Below are positions 23,830 through 31,495 of a stretch of 64,000 nt of DNA, piece after piece. The DNA lies in contig NZ_SNUU01000001.1 in the NCBI RefSeq assembly GCF_012027645.1, positions 930,001-994,000 of the forward strand, given 5' to 3'. Origin of the DNA: Thermococcus sp. 18S1. GTDB lineage: Archaea; Methanobacteriota_B; Thermococci; Thermococcales; Thermococcaceae. The position numbers and the translations under genes were made by a program. Numbering within the stretch: position 1 is the first letter of the stretch; each line of letters begins with the position of its first letter. The notes beneath the pieces were generated by a model, which did no database searches, was not told where the DNA came from, and saw only the letters and a list, made by a program, of their open reading frames with translations.

Positions 23830-24480
23830 TCATCGGAGGTTCACCCTGCCCAGGTAAATTCCCTCCGGGAGGAACAGCTCCACCGAGTCAACTCCTTTCA
23901 GAAACGGCACCATCCGTATTCCGTCCGCCACGTTAAAGCCCTCTATGAACGGGTTTATCGTTGGCAGTATGAGGAACCTTCCGGAGCGGACGAAGACCTT
24001 CACCTTCCTTGAAACGCCGCCCCTTTTGAAGGTGTACGCGGGATGGATGTGGCCGAGGTACGCCTCCTCGAACTCCACCCCGGGCAGGCCGGTGTGGCCG
24101 TGGAGGAAGAGCCTGCCGTCCACCAGCAGGTGGTCGGTCACCTCGACGTGAGGGAACTTCCCGGCGACCTCCTCTATCCTCCCGTCATGGTTTCCCTTCG
24201 TTACTACCGTTGGGATTCCTCCGAGGCTCGAGAAAAAGCCCATAAGGAGGCGCTTCATCGTGAAGCTCAGGCCTATCGGCTCCTTCAGATCGCCGAGGAT
24301 GATGAGAAAGTCTGGGTCCATTCCGGCGATGAACTCTGCCAGGTGCTCCTCAAAGCGCGTCCTTACCCTCAGCCCGCGCGACAGCTCGAAACCTATATGG
24401 GGGTCCGCAATAAGAAGCGTCCTCCCGCGGGAGGTCTCAATCTCCAGTGAGAGGCTCTCGAAGTCCTTAAAAGAATTCAT
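23830..24480 (-). CDS. Calcineurin-like metallophosphoesterase (COG1407 type)
   Basis: Protein of 216 residues starting MNSFKDFESLSLEIE at 24480. Metallophosphoesterase motifs in order: IADPHIGFE, LGDLKE, GNHDG, HGHTG and GHIHPAY. These give a two-metal centre. COG1407 proteins are archaeal phosphoesterases of unknown substrate, related to Mre11/SbcD. The longer upstream frame runs antisense-free through the L41e gene in a different frame and is not real. It follows L41e by 35 nt and is probably co-transcribed with it. Confidence 0.8.
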   Translation of the reverse strand: MNSFKDFESLSLEIETSRGRTLLIADPHIGFELSRGLRVRTRFEEHLAEFIAGMDPDFLIILGDLKEPIGLSFTMKRLLMGFFSSLGGIPTVVTKGNHDGRIEEVAGKFPHVEVTDHLLVDGRLFLHGHTGLPGVEFEEAYLGHIHPAYTFKRGGVSRKVKVFVRSGRFLILPTINPFIEGFNVADGIRMVPFLKGVDSVELFLPEGIYLGRVNLR

Positions 24481-24515
24481 GGGACCACCGAAAACGGTGG
24501 AGAAAAGGAGGAGCA

Positions 24516-24629
24516 TCAGATGAGTCCGCGCTCCTTCCTGCGCTGCCTCTTGAGTCTCCTGACCCTCTTCTTGATCCACTTCCACCTCATTCTTCCCTTC
24601 TTCTTCCACTTCCTCGGGCGCCTCTTCAT
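24516..24629 (-). CDS. rpl41e: 50S ribosomal protein L41e (37 residues)
   Basis: The reading frame gives [18 protein letters not shown] and continues with alternating Arg/Lys to ERGLI: 37 residues, 21 of them basic. This is archaeal L41e, a single helix buried in rRNA near the subunit interface. The ribosome site GGGGTGAT precedes the ATG. It is too short for most gene callers. A perfect hairpin at 24637-24659 overlaps its ribosome site. Confidence 0.9.
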   Translation of the reverse strand: MKRRPRKWKKKGRMRWKWIKKRVRRLKRQRRKERGLI

Positions 24630-24636
24630 GATCATC

Positions 24637-24659
24637 ACCCCTGAGTTTCTCTCAGGGGT
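24637..24659 (-). promoter_or_regulatory. Nine-bp hairpin overlapping the L41e ribosome site
   Basis: On the minus strand ACCCCTGAG-AGAAA-CTCAGGGGT is a perfect nine-bp inverted repeat. Its 3' arm contains the GGGGT of the GGGGTGAT ribosome site. If the transcript includes the 5' arm it would mask the ribosome site, a possible autoregulatory switch. However, the nearest TATA box (CTTAAAAAG, 24675-24683) predicts a start near 24654, inside the 5' arm, so a DNA operator is the alternative. Confidence 0.5.
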
Positions 24660-24984
24660 TAGCTCCGGAGGTTCCTTTTTAAGCTTTTCCGTGGGGGAGG
24701 GCCGGTACTTTTCGTACGGCTAAAAAGCTTCGTGGACACCCGCAAGCGGGGAAAACGGCACGGGAGAGCGGGTTTCCGGTTCTTCAATTTCTCGCATATT
24801 TGTGTTCTGGTTATGGCAACTGGGGGGTTTAAAACAGGTATCGGTGTGTATGCGTTGTCCTTGGTATCGCAATTCTATTTTGGTGTCGTTTGGGGCGTTT
24901 GATACTCTATAACTGTTGTATACTTCCGGGAAATCCGTCCGCTAACCTTATCAACTCTTCAGCCCAACACCGAACGGTGATGGT
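24660..24984. other. Intergenic region between L41e and the nitrilase
   Basis: It contains the L41e TATA box (24675-24683, minus) and a small CCCGC-AA-GCGGG stem near 24739-24750. The right half is AT-rich. No ORF with a ribosome site and no recognisable RNA gene was found; box C/D motifs in the right order were not seen. Confidence 0.4.
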
Positions 24985-25779
24985 ATGAAGGTGGCTTACG
25001 TTCAGATGGAACCCGTTTTTCTTGAGCCTGAGGCAAACTACTCCAAGGCAGAGGAGCTGATACGTGCCGCCGCCGATGAAGGCGCGGAACTCGTGGTCCT
25101 TCCGGAGCTCTTTGACACCGGCTACAACTTCAGGAGCAGGGAGGAGGTTCTGGAAGTCGCGGGTCAGATACCCGACGGACCCACGACCCAGTTCCTCATG
25201 GAGCTCTCCCGAGAGCTCGGTGTCTTCATAGTCGCGGGGACGGCGGAGAAGGACGAGAAGGGAAAGCTGTACAATTCCGCGGTCGTTACCGGCCCAATAG
25301 GCAGCGGCTACATAGGCAAATACCGCAAGGTTCACCTCTTCTACCGTGAGAAGCTCTTCTTTGAACCGGGGGATCTGGGCTTCCATGTTTTCAACATCGG
25401 GATCGCGAAGGTCGGCGTCATGATATGCTTCGACTGGTTCTTCCCGGAGTCCGCGAGAACGCTCGCCCTCAAAGGGGCCGACATCATAGCCCACCCCAGC
25501 AACCTGGTGATGCCCTACGCCCCCAGGGCGATGCCCATACGGGCCCTGGAGAACCGTGTCTACACGATAACCGCCAACAGGATCGGCGAGGAGTTTGGAT
25601 TGAGGTTCATCGGTAAGAGCACGATAGCATCGCCGAAGGCCGAAGTGCTGGCGATGGGGAGCGAGGATGAGGAGGAGGTGGCCGTTGTCGAGATAGACCT
25701 CGGGATGGCGAGGAACAAGAAGCTCAACGAGATGAACGACGTCTTCAGGGACAGGCGCCCCGAGCACTACTCCCTGTGA
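24985..25779 (+). CDS. Nitrilase-superfamily carbon-nitrogen hydrolase
   Basis: Protein of 264 residues, one CN-hydrolase domain. The catalytic Glu-Lys-Cys set is visible: E41 in VLPELF, K115 in YRKVHLF and C148 in MICFDW, with the usual spacing. Length and motifs match the thermostable nitrilase of Pyrococcus abyssi, active on small aliphatic nitriles, but amidase activity is equally possible. It is cytoplasmic. GGTGATGGT precedes the ATG. The gene is alone. Confidence 0.9.
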   Translation: MKVAYVQMEPVFLEPEANYSKAEELIRAAADEGAELVVLPELFDTGYNFRSREEVLEVAGQIPDGPTTQFLMELSRELGVFIVAGTAEKDEKGKLYNSAVVTGPIGSGYIGKYRKVHLFYREKLFFEPGDLGFHVFNIGIAKVGVMICFDWFFPESARTLALKGADIIAHPSNLVMPYAPRAMPIRALENRVYTITANRIGEEFGLRFIGKSTIASPKAEVLAMGSEDEEEVAVVEIDLGMARNKKLNEMNDVFRDRRPEHYSL

Positions 25780-26005
25780 TTGGGTCTCCCCCTTTCTCTT
25801 TGTGTTTGTATGCTGCATCATCGTACTGTTATGGTCACAAAACCCCATTTCTTTGGAAAGTGACCAATACCACTGTTGGCTGGTTCCAGATTTTCCAGTG
25901 ATAGGGCGGGACACGTTGGAGATTTTACATCAACGGAGCCCAGTGGGGGCTCTGCTTTCCATTTGGGGGCCGGTTTCGAAAGGGTTTTAAGAATAAAAGC
26001 GTATA

Positions 26006-26401
26006 ATGTGGATGGTGACGAAAATCAGGGGCTATATCCTTGTTGGGGTTCTCCTACTGGTGGTACTGGGCGTGGAGCTGGTCGCCAATGCCGAGGGATT
26101 CCTGCCCAGTGCATCGTATCAGAGGGGTTACTTCGGGGCAGGCTCACTCCAGGCCGAGCTGCTTCCAGCGGGCTCCCACGTGACAGGACACGTGAGGGCG
26201 GAGCACCCGTTCTCCGTCTACATCGTCACCTCTGAATCGGGCTACTTTGAGAACGTCACCGCTGGCAGTGTCATCCTCCGCTGGGAGAACGTGACGGAGG
26301 TTAACCTGGACCTCATAACGTCGGAGGGGGCCCAGTATCTCGTCGTAAAGAATGGGAACACGGAACAGGAGATAGAGATAGCTTTCAGAGCGGACCGCTG
26401 A
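26006..26401 (+). CDS. Small exported or membrane-anchored protein of unknown function
   Basis: Protein of up to 131 residues with an N-terminal hydrophobic helix (KIRGYILVGVLLLVVLGVEL) and an outer beta-type domain of about 100 residues with possible N-glycosylation sites (NVT). There is no ribosome site, but TTTTAAG at 25984-25990 predicts a transcription start near 26010, so the message is probably leaderless. The ATG at 26006 or at 26012 could be used. The 3' end overlaps the convergent methyltransferase by 17 nt. No family recognised. Confidence 0.6.
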   Translation: MWMVTKIRGYILVGVLLLVVLGVELVANAEGFLPSASYQRGYFGAGSLQAELLPAGSHVTGHVRAEHPFSVYIVTSESGYFENVTAGSVILRWENVTEVNLDLITSEGAQYLVVKNGNTEQEIEIAFRADR

Positions 26402-27179
26402 AGTCACCGAGGACGAGCGCGGCAATGTCCTTTCTTGGACGTTTGAAGTAGAGGACATCCCCCACGCGCGTGAATCCGTGCTCCCCCGGTCGTATCAGCC
26501 TGGCCTCCCCAAAGAATATCCGCCCGATCGCCAGCTGGGTCGCCAGGTCCCAGTGATGGAAATCGAACTCCCCCACTTTCTCAAATCCTGGTAGGAGGTA
26601 GTAGGCTCTTTTGAACGTCCCCCTCCTGACGTCATATCCCTCGTGGACGGAGGCGAGGGTGTGGTTCTCTCCCTTGCTCTCGACGAAGAATTCCTTGTAG
26701 CCGATGCTGTACAGTATCCTGTAAACCCTGTCGGTGTCCTCGACCATGAAGACCCCGTCCCCGCTCAGTGTTAGGGCAACGCCGGCGAATATCCTCACCG
26801 CGTCGAAGGGATCGAAGTGTATCATGGTGTTGCCAAAGAGCACCGCCACATCGTGTTCCCCCACAAGGTCGGGCACGTTCCTCACATCTCCCCTGACCTT
26901 GGTGGGTGCTGTGCCCACATCCGCCGACTCGAGCCACTCGTGAACCCTCTCGAGGTCCTCGGCCCTGGCATCCAGGACGGTTAGCCTGCTCGCTCCGGTG
27001 GCCTTGGCGGCGGCCGCTCCGGCTATGCCGGTGCCGGCGCACAGGTCGAGAACCCTTCCCCCTCGGGGAAGCTCCAGCTTTTCAAAGAACTCCACCAGTT
27101 CCCCGAACCTTTTTCTCGCCCCCTCATTGCCCGGCTCCATATATGCCCTGGCGTAACGGTAGAGCCCTTCGAGGGACAT
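26385..27179 (-). CDS. Class I SAM-dependent methyltransferase
   Basis: Protein of 264 residues. Motif I VLDLCAGTGIAGAAAA is near 43-58, an acidic loop LTVLDARAEDL near 67 and GNTMIHFDPFDAV near 115, as in small-molecule methyltransferases of the UbiE/SAM_11 type. The C-terminal ~100 residues are substrate-specific and not recognised. A TATA-like ATTTAAATAATT at 27208-27219 gives a short leader. The substrate is unknown. Confidence 0.78.
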   Translation of the reverse strand: MSLEGLYRYARAYMEPGNEGARKRFGELVEFFEKLELPRGGRVLDLCAGTGIAGAAAAKATGASRLTVLDARAEDLERVHEWLESADVGTAPTKVRGDVRNVPDLVGEHDVAVLFGNTMIHFDPFDAVRIFAGVALTLSGDGVFMVEDTDRVYRILYSIGYKEFFVESKGENHTLASVHEGYDVRRGTFKRAYYLLPGFEKVGEFDFHHWDLATQLAIGRIFFGEARLIRPGEHGFTRVGDVLYFKRPRKDIAALVLGDFSGPL

Positions 27180-27239
27180 GGTATCACCACTGTAAAGAAT
27201 GTGTGAAATTATTTAAATGCATCGAAAGGCTTAAATATT

Positions 27240-27263
27240 TTGTCAACTTACATAGGTTGACAA
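27240..27263 (+). promoter_or_regulatory. Perfect operator-like palindrome TTGTCAAC-N8-GTTGACAA
   Basis: Two perfect eight-bp arms are separated by TTACATAG. It lies immediately after a TATA box (TTAAATATTT, 27231-27240) and covers the expected transcription start of the membrane-protein/HTH operon. A dimer bound here would block initiation. The HTH protein encoded two genes on is the obvious candidate for autoregulation. Confidence 0.65.
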
Positions 27264-27297
27264 GGTGGTAATGGTGAGGTTGAGAGGAGCAACCCCG

Positions 27298-27966
27298 ATG
27301 AACACGTCGGGGCCACAGTTGCTTCTGCTGGCCTTGGGATTCGTGTTCTTTGTAGTCGCACCCTTAGTTTTGGACACTCCTTGGGTTGTCATTGCAGGTT
27401 GGTTGTTCCTCGCAATGTCCTGGGGGACGTCTGCTGAGATTGAGGACGGAGTTCTCAGGCTTCGGTATCTCTTCGGACGAATGAGCCGAGAAATTCACTT
27501 GGATGAGATAGATGAGGTCAAGGTAATCCGCAGGTTGAGGGCCACTTCGCTTGCCGGGGAGTTCCCCCTGTTTTTCCTACTTGTGTTCTCGACGGCATGC
27601 TTTTCCATCCTTGTTGTGCTGACCCATCCAAGCAGAGATTACACAGGTTATACTGTCCTATTTTTGGTTTCTTTTGTGTATCTCCTGCTCCTCCTTCTGC
27701 CCTTTGAGAACGAATCCATTGGCATGGCGCTTTTGGTTCTGCCTATGATTCTTGGCTTTCTCCTGTGGCTGGCAGTGCCCGCTGCCGTTGACTTTGCCAT
27801 GGTTGTTGCAGTTGAGATTGCACTGGTTTTCACGTATCTCAACCACTATGTGAAGCATTATGTCGTTTTGGGAACCTCTCGGGGAAAGTGTCTGATAGCC
27901 TTTGATGACCAGACCACTATGGAAGTTTTCCTGAAAGCGCTTGGGGGGAGTAGTTCCGGTGTTTAG
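27298..27966 (+). CDS. Polytopic membrane protein upstream of a Tfx-like regulator
   Basis: Protein of 222 residues from the ATG at 27298, preceded by GAGAGGAG; in-frame starts at 27265-27271 are too close to the operator and expected transcription start. Hydrophobic helices are at about 5-22, 25-42, 94-112, 120-138, 144-160 and 163-180, with a PH-like soluble segment (EIEDGVLRLRYLFGRMSREI) between helices two and three. No family recognised. Its 3' end overlaps the regulator gene by 8 nt; it may sense a membrane signal for it. Confidence 0.6.
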   Translation: MNTSGPQLLLLALGFVFFVVAPLVLDTPWVVIAGWLFLAMSWGTSAEIEDGVLRLRYLFGRMSREIHLDEIDEVKVIRRLRATSLAGEFPLFFLLVFSTACFSILVVLTHPSRDYTGYTVLFLVSFVYLLLLLLPFENESIGMALLVLPMILGFLLWLAVPAAVDFAMVVAVEIALVFTYLNHYVKHYVVLGTSRGKCLIAFDDQTTMEVFLKALGGSSSGV

Positions 27967-28351
27967 GCTTCCTGATGGCATGGAGAAGGTATGGCTGATG
28001 AGGGCCAAGGGAATGCGTGAGGTTGAGATAGCTGGGGCATTGGGGGTCTCACGGCAGGCCGTGAACAAGGCTCTAAAGGATGCCCGGGTGAAGCTCTTTG
28101 ACGCCTTTTTGGGCTTAGCAGAGGTATTTTCGTGGGAAATCGCCAGGGTTAACGCCGAAAAGGGGTTCATGGTTGCGAGGGGAAAATGCCTCGATAAAAA
28201 CGTTAGAGTTTACGCGTTCTACTTCCCTGGAAAAGGTATTAAGGCTTTCCTCGGCGAGGAATTTCCGGAGTACGTTCTAAATCACGCAGTTGAGCTTGGA
28301 ATAGTTGACGAGCCGAAGCTAAAAAAGCTTCTAAAATCCCTCGAAAGCTAA
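27959..28351 (+). CDS. Tfx-like helix-turn-helix transcriptional regulator
   Basis: Protein of 130 residues. The sigma-region-4-like HTH at about 8-45 (EKVWLMRAKGMREVEIAGAL, then GVSRQAVNKALKDAR) resembles archaeal Tfx. The C-terminal ~80 residues (DKNVRVYAFYFPGKGIKAFL) are a separate domain not seen in classical Tfx. The GTG at 27959 follows GGGGGGAG; ATG at 27980 is an alternative. Co-transcribed with the membrane protein. Confidence 0.7.
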   Translation: MFRLPDGMEKVWLMRAKGMREVEIAGALGVSRQAVNKALKDARVKLFDAFLGLAEVFSWEIARVNAEKGFMVARGKCLDKNVRVYAFYFPGKGIKAFLGEEFPEYVLNHAVELGIVDEPKLKKLLKSLES

Positions 28352-28455
28352 TGGTAATCCTCTGCATACACCCGTTAAGGCAGTGAATGCTGCGTGGAAG
28401 ATGGAAACATCTGGAAATGTTCGAAAAGTGTATATGGCTCCACAGCGGTCTTGGA

Positions 28456-28821
28456 CTACTCCCCCTCCATCCTCTCCAGGGTCTCCGTTATGGCCCCTAT
28501 CTCCATCTTCAGCTCGCTCAGGACTTCCCGACCCAGCTTCGTCAGGGAGTAGTACTTCCTCGGTCTCCCTCCGACCTCGGCCCAGGTGTCCTGGACCAGG
28601 CCGCCCTTCTTCAGGCTCTTGAGGATATCGTAGAGCGCCCCTTCACTCGGCACGATTCTGCCGTCGCTGAGTTCTTCCAGTCTTTTCCGTATCGCATAGC
28701 CGTGGAGCTCTTCCTCCTTCTCCAGGAGCAGGAGCACCAGGTAAGAGTAGAGTCCGGAGCGGAGGTCCTTCCTCAGCTTCTTGAGGGCTTTCTCCTTTCT
28801 GTCCACCAGCACGTCGCTCAC
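28456..28821 (-). CDS. PadR-family transcriptional regulator
   Basis: Protein of 121 residues with the PadR winged helix: YLVLLLLEKEEELHGYAIRK, IVPSEGALYDILKSLKKGG and GGRPRKYYSLTKLGREVL, followed by a dimerisation helix. GTG start at 28821 overlapping the YhfC stop (GTGA), with another GTG one codon upstream. A longer frame reading through 29547 runs antisense-free in the wrong frame of YhfC and is not coding. It probably controls the YhfC/UPF0145 operon of which it is the last gene. Confidence 0.85.
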   Translation of the reverse strand: MSDVLVDRKEKALKKLRKDLRSGLYSYLVLLLLEKEEELHGYAIRKRLEELSDGRIVPSEGALYDILKSLKKGGLVQDTWAEVGGRPRKYYSLTKLGREVLSELKMEIGAITETLERMEGE

Positions 28822-29528
28822 CACAGGGCTTCCTCTTCCTTCGGGAGCTCGACCTTCGCCTTTGGAATCGTGTAGTACAGCAGTCCCAGTGCGGCGAGGG
28901 CGGTTATAAACTCTACCGCGTACATGACCGGCTCGCTTTTCGTGAGCTGGTAATATGCCGCCATTGAGTCCATGAAGGTGTGGATGCCTATCACCGCCAG
29001 AAGGCCGCTCTTTCCGAATCCCTCCCTGTAGGCGTACGCGAGGTATATCCCGGTTCCGACGTGGAAGAGGACGACGAAGTAGCGTTCCACCATCGAGAGC
29101 AGCGCCGCGCCCGTGGGGACGTCTAGGGGTTCCCCTGTGGCCAGGGCCCCCGCCAGAGCGACCCCGGCTATAACGAAGACCTCCGTTATTCCGAAGCCCA
29201 GGCCCATGAACAGGCCGGTGTTCAGGCTCTTCCCCTTCACCAGGAGGTACTTTGCCCCCTCCTGGACTATTCCAGCGATGAGACCGAGCCATATCGAAAC
29301 ACCTATGGTGAACGCGGTTCCCCTCGCTATAACGTCGGCGTTGGACTTTATCCCGATTCCGAGGAGCGGGAGCTGCTGGACGGGGTTCTGGATGAGCATA
29401 GCTATGAAAAACGCCGCTAAACCGAGGGCGAACTCCCCCCACCTCTGCTTTTCGAAGCCCAGAAAGTAAACCGTCGCCCACGCCAGCAGCCCGCCGAGTA
29501 TGGGGAACGGAAGGAGGTACATGCTCAC
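28818..29528 (-). CDS. YhfC-family intramembrane metalloprotease-like protein
   Basis: Protein of 236 residues with about seven membrane helices. Conserved polar residues in the membrane (QEGAKYLLVKG near 88, GFGITEVF near 112, ERYFVVLFHVGTG near 147 and IHTFMDS near 183) match the YhfC group, related to CPBP/Abi glutamic-type intramembrane proteases. Activity is not demonstrated for the family. Overlaps of 4 nt on both sides link it to UPF0145 and PadR genes. Confidence 0.75.
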   Translation of the reverse strand: MSMYLLPFPILGGLLAWATVYFLGFEKQRWGEFALGLAAFFIAMLIQNPVQQLPLLGIGIKSNADVIARGTAFTIGVSIWLGLIAGIVQEGAKYLLVKGKSLNTGLFMGLGFGITEVFVIAGVALAGALATGEPLDVPTGAALLSMVERYFVVLFHVGTGIYLAYAYREGFGKSGLLAVIGIHTFMDSMAAYYQLTKSEPVMYAVEFITALAALGLLYYTIPKAKVELPKEEEALW

Positions 29529-29863
29529 TCCTCCTCGATCCTCTCAACGACCACTGCAGTGCCGTATGCGTATATCTCCGCCATGCCCGAGGCCACCGCG
29601 GAGGTCATAAAGCGAACACCCACGACCGCGTTGGCGCCCATGTCCTCGGCGTGGAGCTTCATCCTCCTCAGGGCCTCCTCCCTGGCCTCCGCAAGCATCT
29701 GCGTGTACTCCTGAACCTCACCGCCCTTGAGGTTCTTGAAGAAGGCCATTATGTCCCTGCCAACGTGGGTGGCCCTGACTATGCCGCCCCTCGCGAGGCC
29801 CTTTACCTCGACCACCCTGTACCCGGGCAGGCTTTCAGTGGTCGTTATGATGATATCGTCCAT
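29525..29863 (-). CDS. UPF0145 (YbjQ-type, heavy-metal-binding-like) protein
   Basis: Protein of 112 residues starting MDDIIITTTESLPGYRVVEV; the YbjQ family hallmark RMKLHAEDMGANAVVGVRF lies near 67-85. The fold makes pentamers in known structures; the function is unknown. The ATG at 29863 follows GGGGTGAT; a GTG nine nt upstream lies inside that site. First gene of the operon with YhfC and PadR. Confidence 0.88.
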   Translation of the reverse strand: MDDIIITTTESLPGYRVVEVKGLARGGIVRATHVGRDIMAFFKNLKGGEVQEYTQMLAEAREEALRRMKLHAEDMGANAVVGVRFMTSAVASGMAEIYAYGTAVVVERIEEE

Positions 29864-29960
29864 ACTTATCACCCCGATGCATCGAACTTCGAGGTATTGT
29901 TGGGTTAGGAAGTATAAAAGGCTTTTGTTGATGGGGAATGGAAAGAAAGGAGAAGAGGGC

Positions 29961-30575
29961 TCAGGCGGAGTGGTAGTAGATGGTGTAGGTCATCGGGTCG
30001 TCGTAAACTTCCTGCGGGGCGACTGAGTAGAAGTAGGTCCAGCTCCAGGCGCCGTCGTTCTCGTCCAGGTTCACCTGGAAGTTGCTGGCCACAAGGTAAG
30101 CCGCCCAGATGAGCTGGGAGCAGTAGTACTTGTCGTCGTAGACCTTCGGCTTGCCGATGTAGTCGTAGTTGTAGGGCTTTCCGAGCTGCTGGTAGGCGAA
30201 CTGAATGGCCCTCTGCTTGGTGGCGTCATCGACCTTGACCCTCTGGAGGGCCACGACGTCGTACCTGCTGAGGAACTCGCTGAGCGGGCTGATGATGATG
30301 CCCTTGCCTATCTTGGCCTCTATAACCATCCAGTCGTTGATACTCTCGTTGTACCAGGCGACGATGGCAACGTGTATCCAGTATCCGGGGATTATGGCGT
30401 TGAAGAGGTCCGGGCTGTGGCCGTAGACTAGGTCACCCGGCTGAACGTCGGTCGGGTACGGGTGCTGGTAGGTGCTTGTGTCCCAGATGTAGTTCAGGAG
30501 GTCACCGGCGCTGGCACCAGGAACGGTGGCGCCGAGAAGGAGGAAAACCACTGCCATTATTCCAAGCTTCCTCAT
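29961..30575 (-). CDS. Secreted YiiX-like NlpC/P60 cysteine hydrolase (copy 1)
   Basis: Protein of 204 residues with signal peptide MRKLGIMAVVFLLLGATVPGASA. The permuted papain-like fold is shown by PGDLVYGHS near 46, the His in YWIHVAIVAW near 67, the Glu in VIEAK near 85 and the Cys in KYYCSQLIWAAY near 150. These form the expected His-Glu-Cys site of the YiiX/YebB family. The substrate outside a murein-free archaeon is unknown; lipid or peptide amides are possible. A close paralogue lies upstream with its own promoter. Confidence 0.8.
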   Translation of the reverse strand: MRKLGIMAVVFLLLGATVPGASAGDLLNYIWDTSTYQHPYPTDVQPGDLVYGHSPDLFNAIIPGYWIHVAIVAWYNESINDWMVIEAKIGKGIIISPLSEFLSRYDVVALQRVKVDDATKQRAIQFAYQQLGKPYNYDYIGKPKVYDDKYYCSQLIWAAYLVASNFQVNLDENDGAWSWTYFYSVAPQEVYDDPMTYTIYYHSA

Positions 30576-30743
30576 TTCATCACCCCCAGTGTTGGGCGGA
30601 ACAAAAATAGGTTGGCAGGTTAATAAGTTTTATTCTTATTCGTTGTTTACATTGGACTTGATGTCCATAGTTTTGTGCTACCTTCTGGAAGAATACGTTG
30701 ATGAAATATTCCGTTCTGGTCGGCAAAAAAGGAAATGAGGTGA

Positions 30744-31325
30744 TCAGACCGAGTGGTAGTAGATTACGTAGGTGTCTCCGTCATCGTAAACTTCCTGCGG
30801 AGCGACTCCGTTGGCGTAGGTCCAGCTCCAGCCGGGGTTGGCGTCGATGTCCGGGCCGCCCGCGGCGATGTATGCCGCCCATACAAGCTCCGAGCAGTAG
30901 TAGGAATCACCGTAAACCTGCTTCGTCCACCAGCCCCAGTCGTAGGGCTTCCCGAGCTGGTAGTATGCGAAGTACACGGCGTTCTGCCTGACGTAATCGC
31001 TCGTGGCAACACGCAGAACCGCCACAGTGTCGTACCTGCTGAGGAAATCGGAGAGAAGAACCATCCTTATTCCAGATTCCCAGGCCTCTATAACTACCCA
31101 TTCTCCGTAATAGCTGTCGTAGTATGCGATTATTCCTGTGTGTGTCCAGTATCCGGGTATCACAAGGTCGCTCTTCTGTCCGTGCCCTATAACTATGTCC
31201 CCGGGGATTACGTTCCACGGGTAGGGGTGCCAGTAGTTCCCCCCTGTCTTGCTTCCAAGGGCGGATACCGGGTTCATCATTGCCGCGAGAACCAGAAGCC
31301 CAACTATTGCAGCGACCTTCTTCAT
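30744..31325 (-). CDS. Secreted YiiX-like NlpC/P60 cysteine hydrolase (copy 2)
   Basis: Protein of 193 residues from the ATG at 31325, which follows TTGGAGGTGTTCCAA. Signal peptide MKKVAAIVGLLVLAAMMNPVSA. Catalytic pattern as in copy 1: PGDIVIGH, YWTHTGIIAYY, VIEAW and SYYCSELVWAAY. Both copies end in the same tail (VAPQEVYDD, YYHS), which shows a tandem duplication. The two mature proteins have diverged widely elsewhere, so the duplication is not recent. Confidence 0.8.
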   Translation of the reverse strand: MKKVAAIVGLLVLAAMMNPVSALGSKTGGNYWHPYPWNVIPGDIVIGHGQKSDLVIPGYWTHTGIIAYYDSYYGEWVVIEAWESGIRMVLLSDFLSRYDTVAVLRVATSDYVRQNAVYFAYYQLGKPYDWGWWTKQVYGDSYYCSELVWAAYIAAGGPDIDANPGWSWTYANGVAPQEVYDDGDTYVIYYHSV

Positions 31326-31495
31326 TTGGAACACCTCCAACGTATTGCAGAAAATCTAGTGCAATAATGTTTAATAAGGGTTTCGGTTGCACGCCTATGG
31401 CTTATAATGTACTTTTAAGTTCATCAAAGTGCTGTACAATTCTGCGAATCGATGGTGATTTAAAGGGTTCCATCCAACCGTTGTCGGTGAGTACG

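Noticed and set aside
24720..24800. CCCGC-AA-GCGGG region as a small RNA gene
   Set aside because: One short stem with no box C/D, H/ACA or promoter support.
28456..29547. A 363-residue minus-strand frame through PadR and YhfC
   Set aside because: Its first two thirds are Arg/Gly/Pro-rich and overlap the real YhfC frame; only the last third is the PadR protein.
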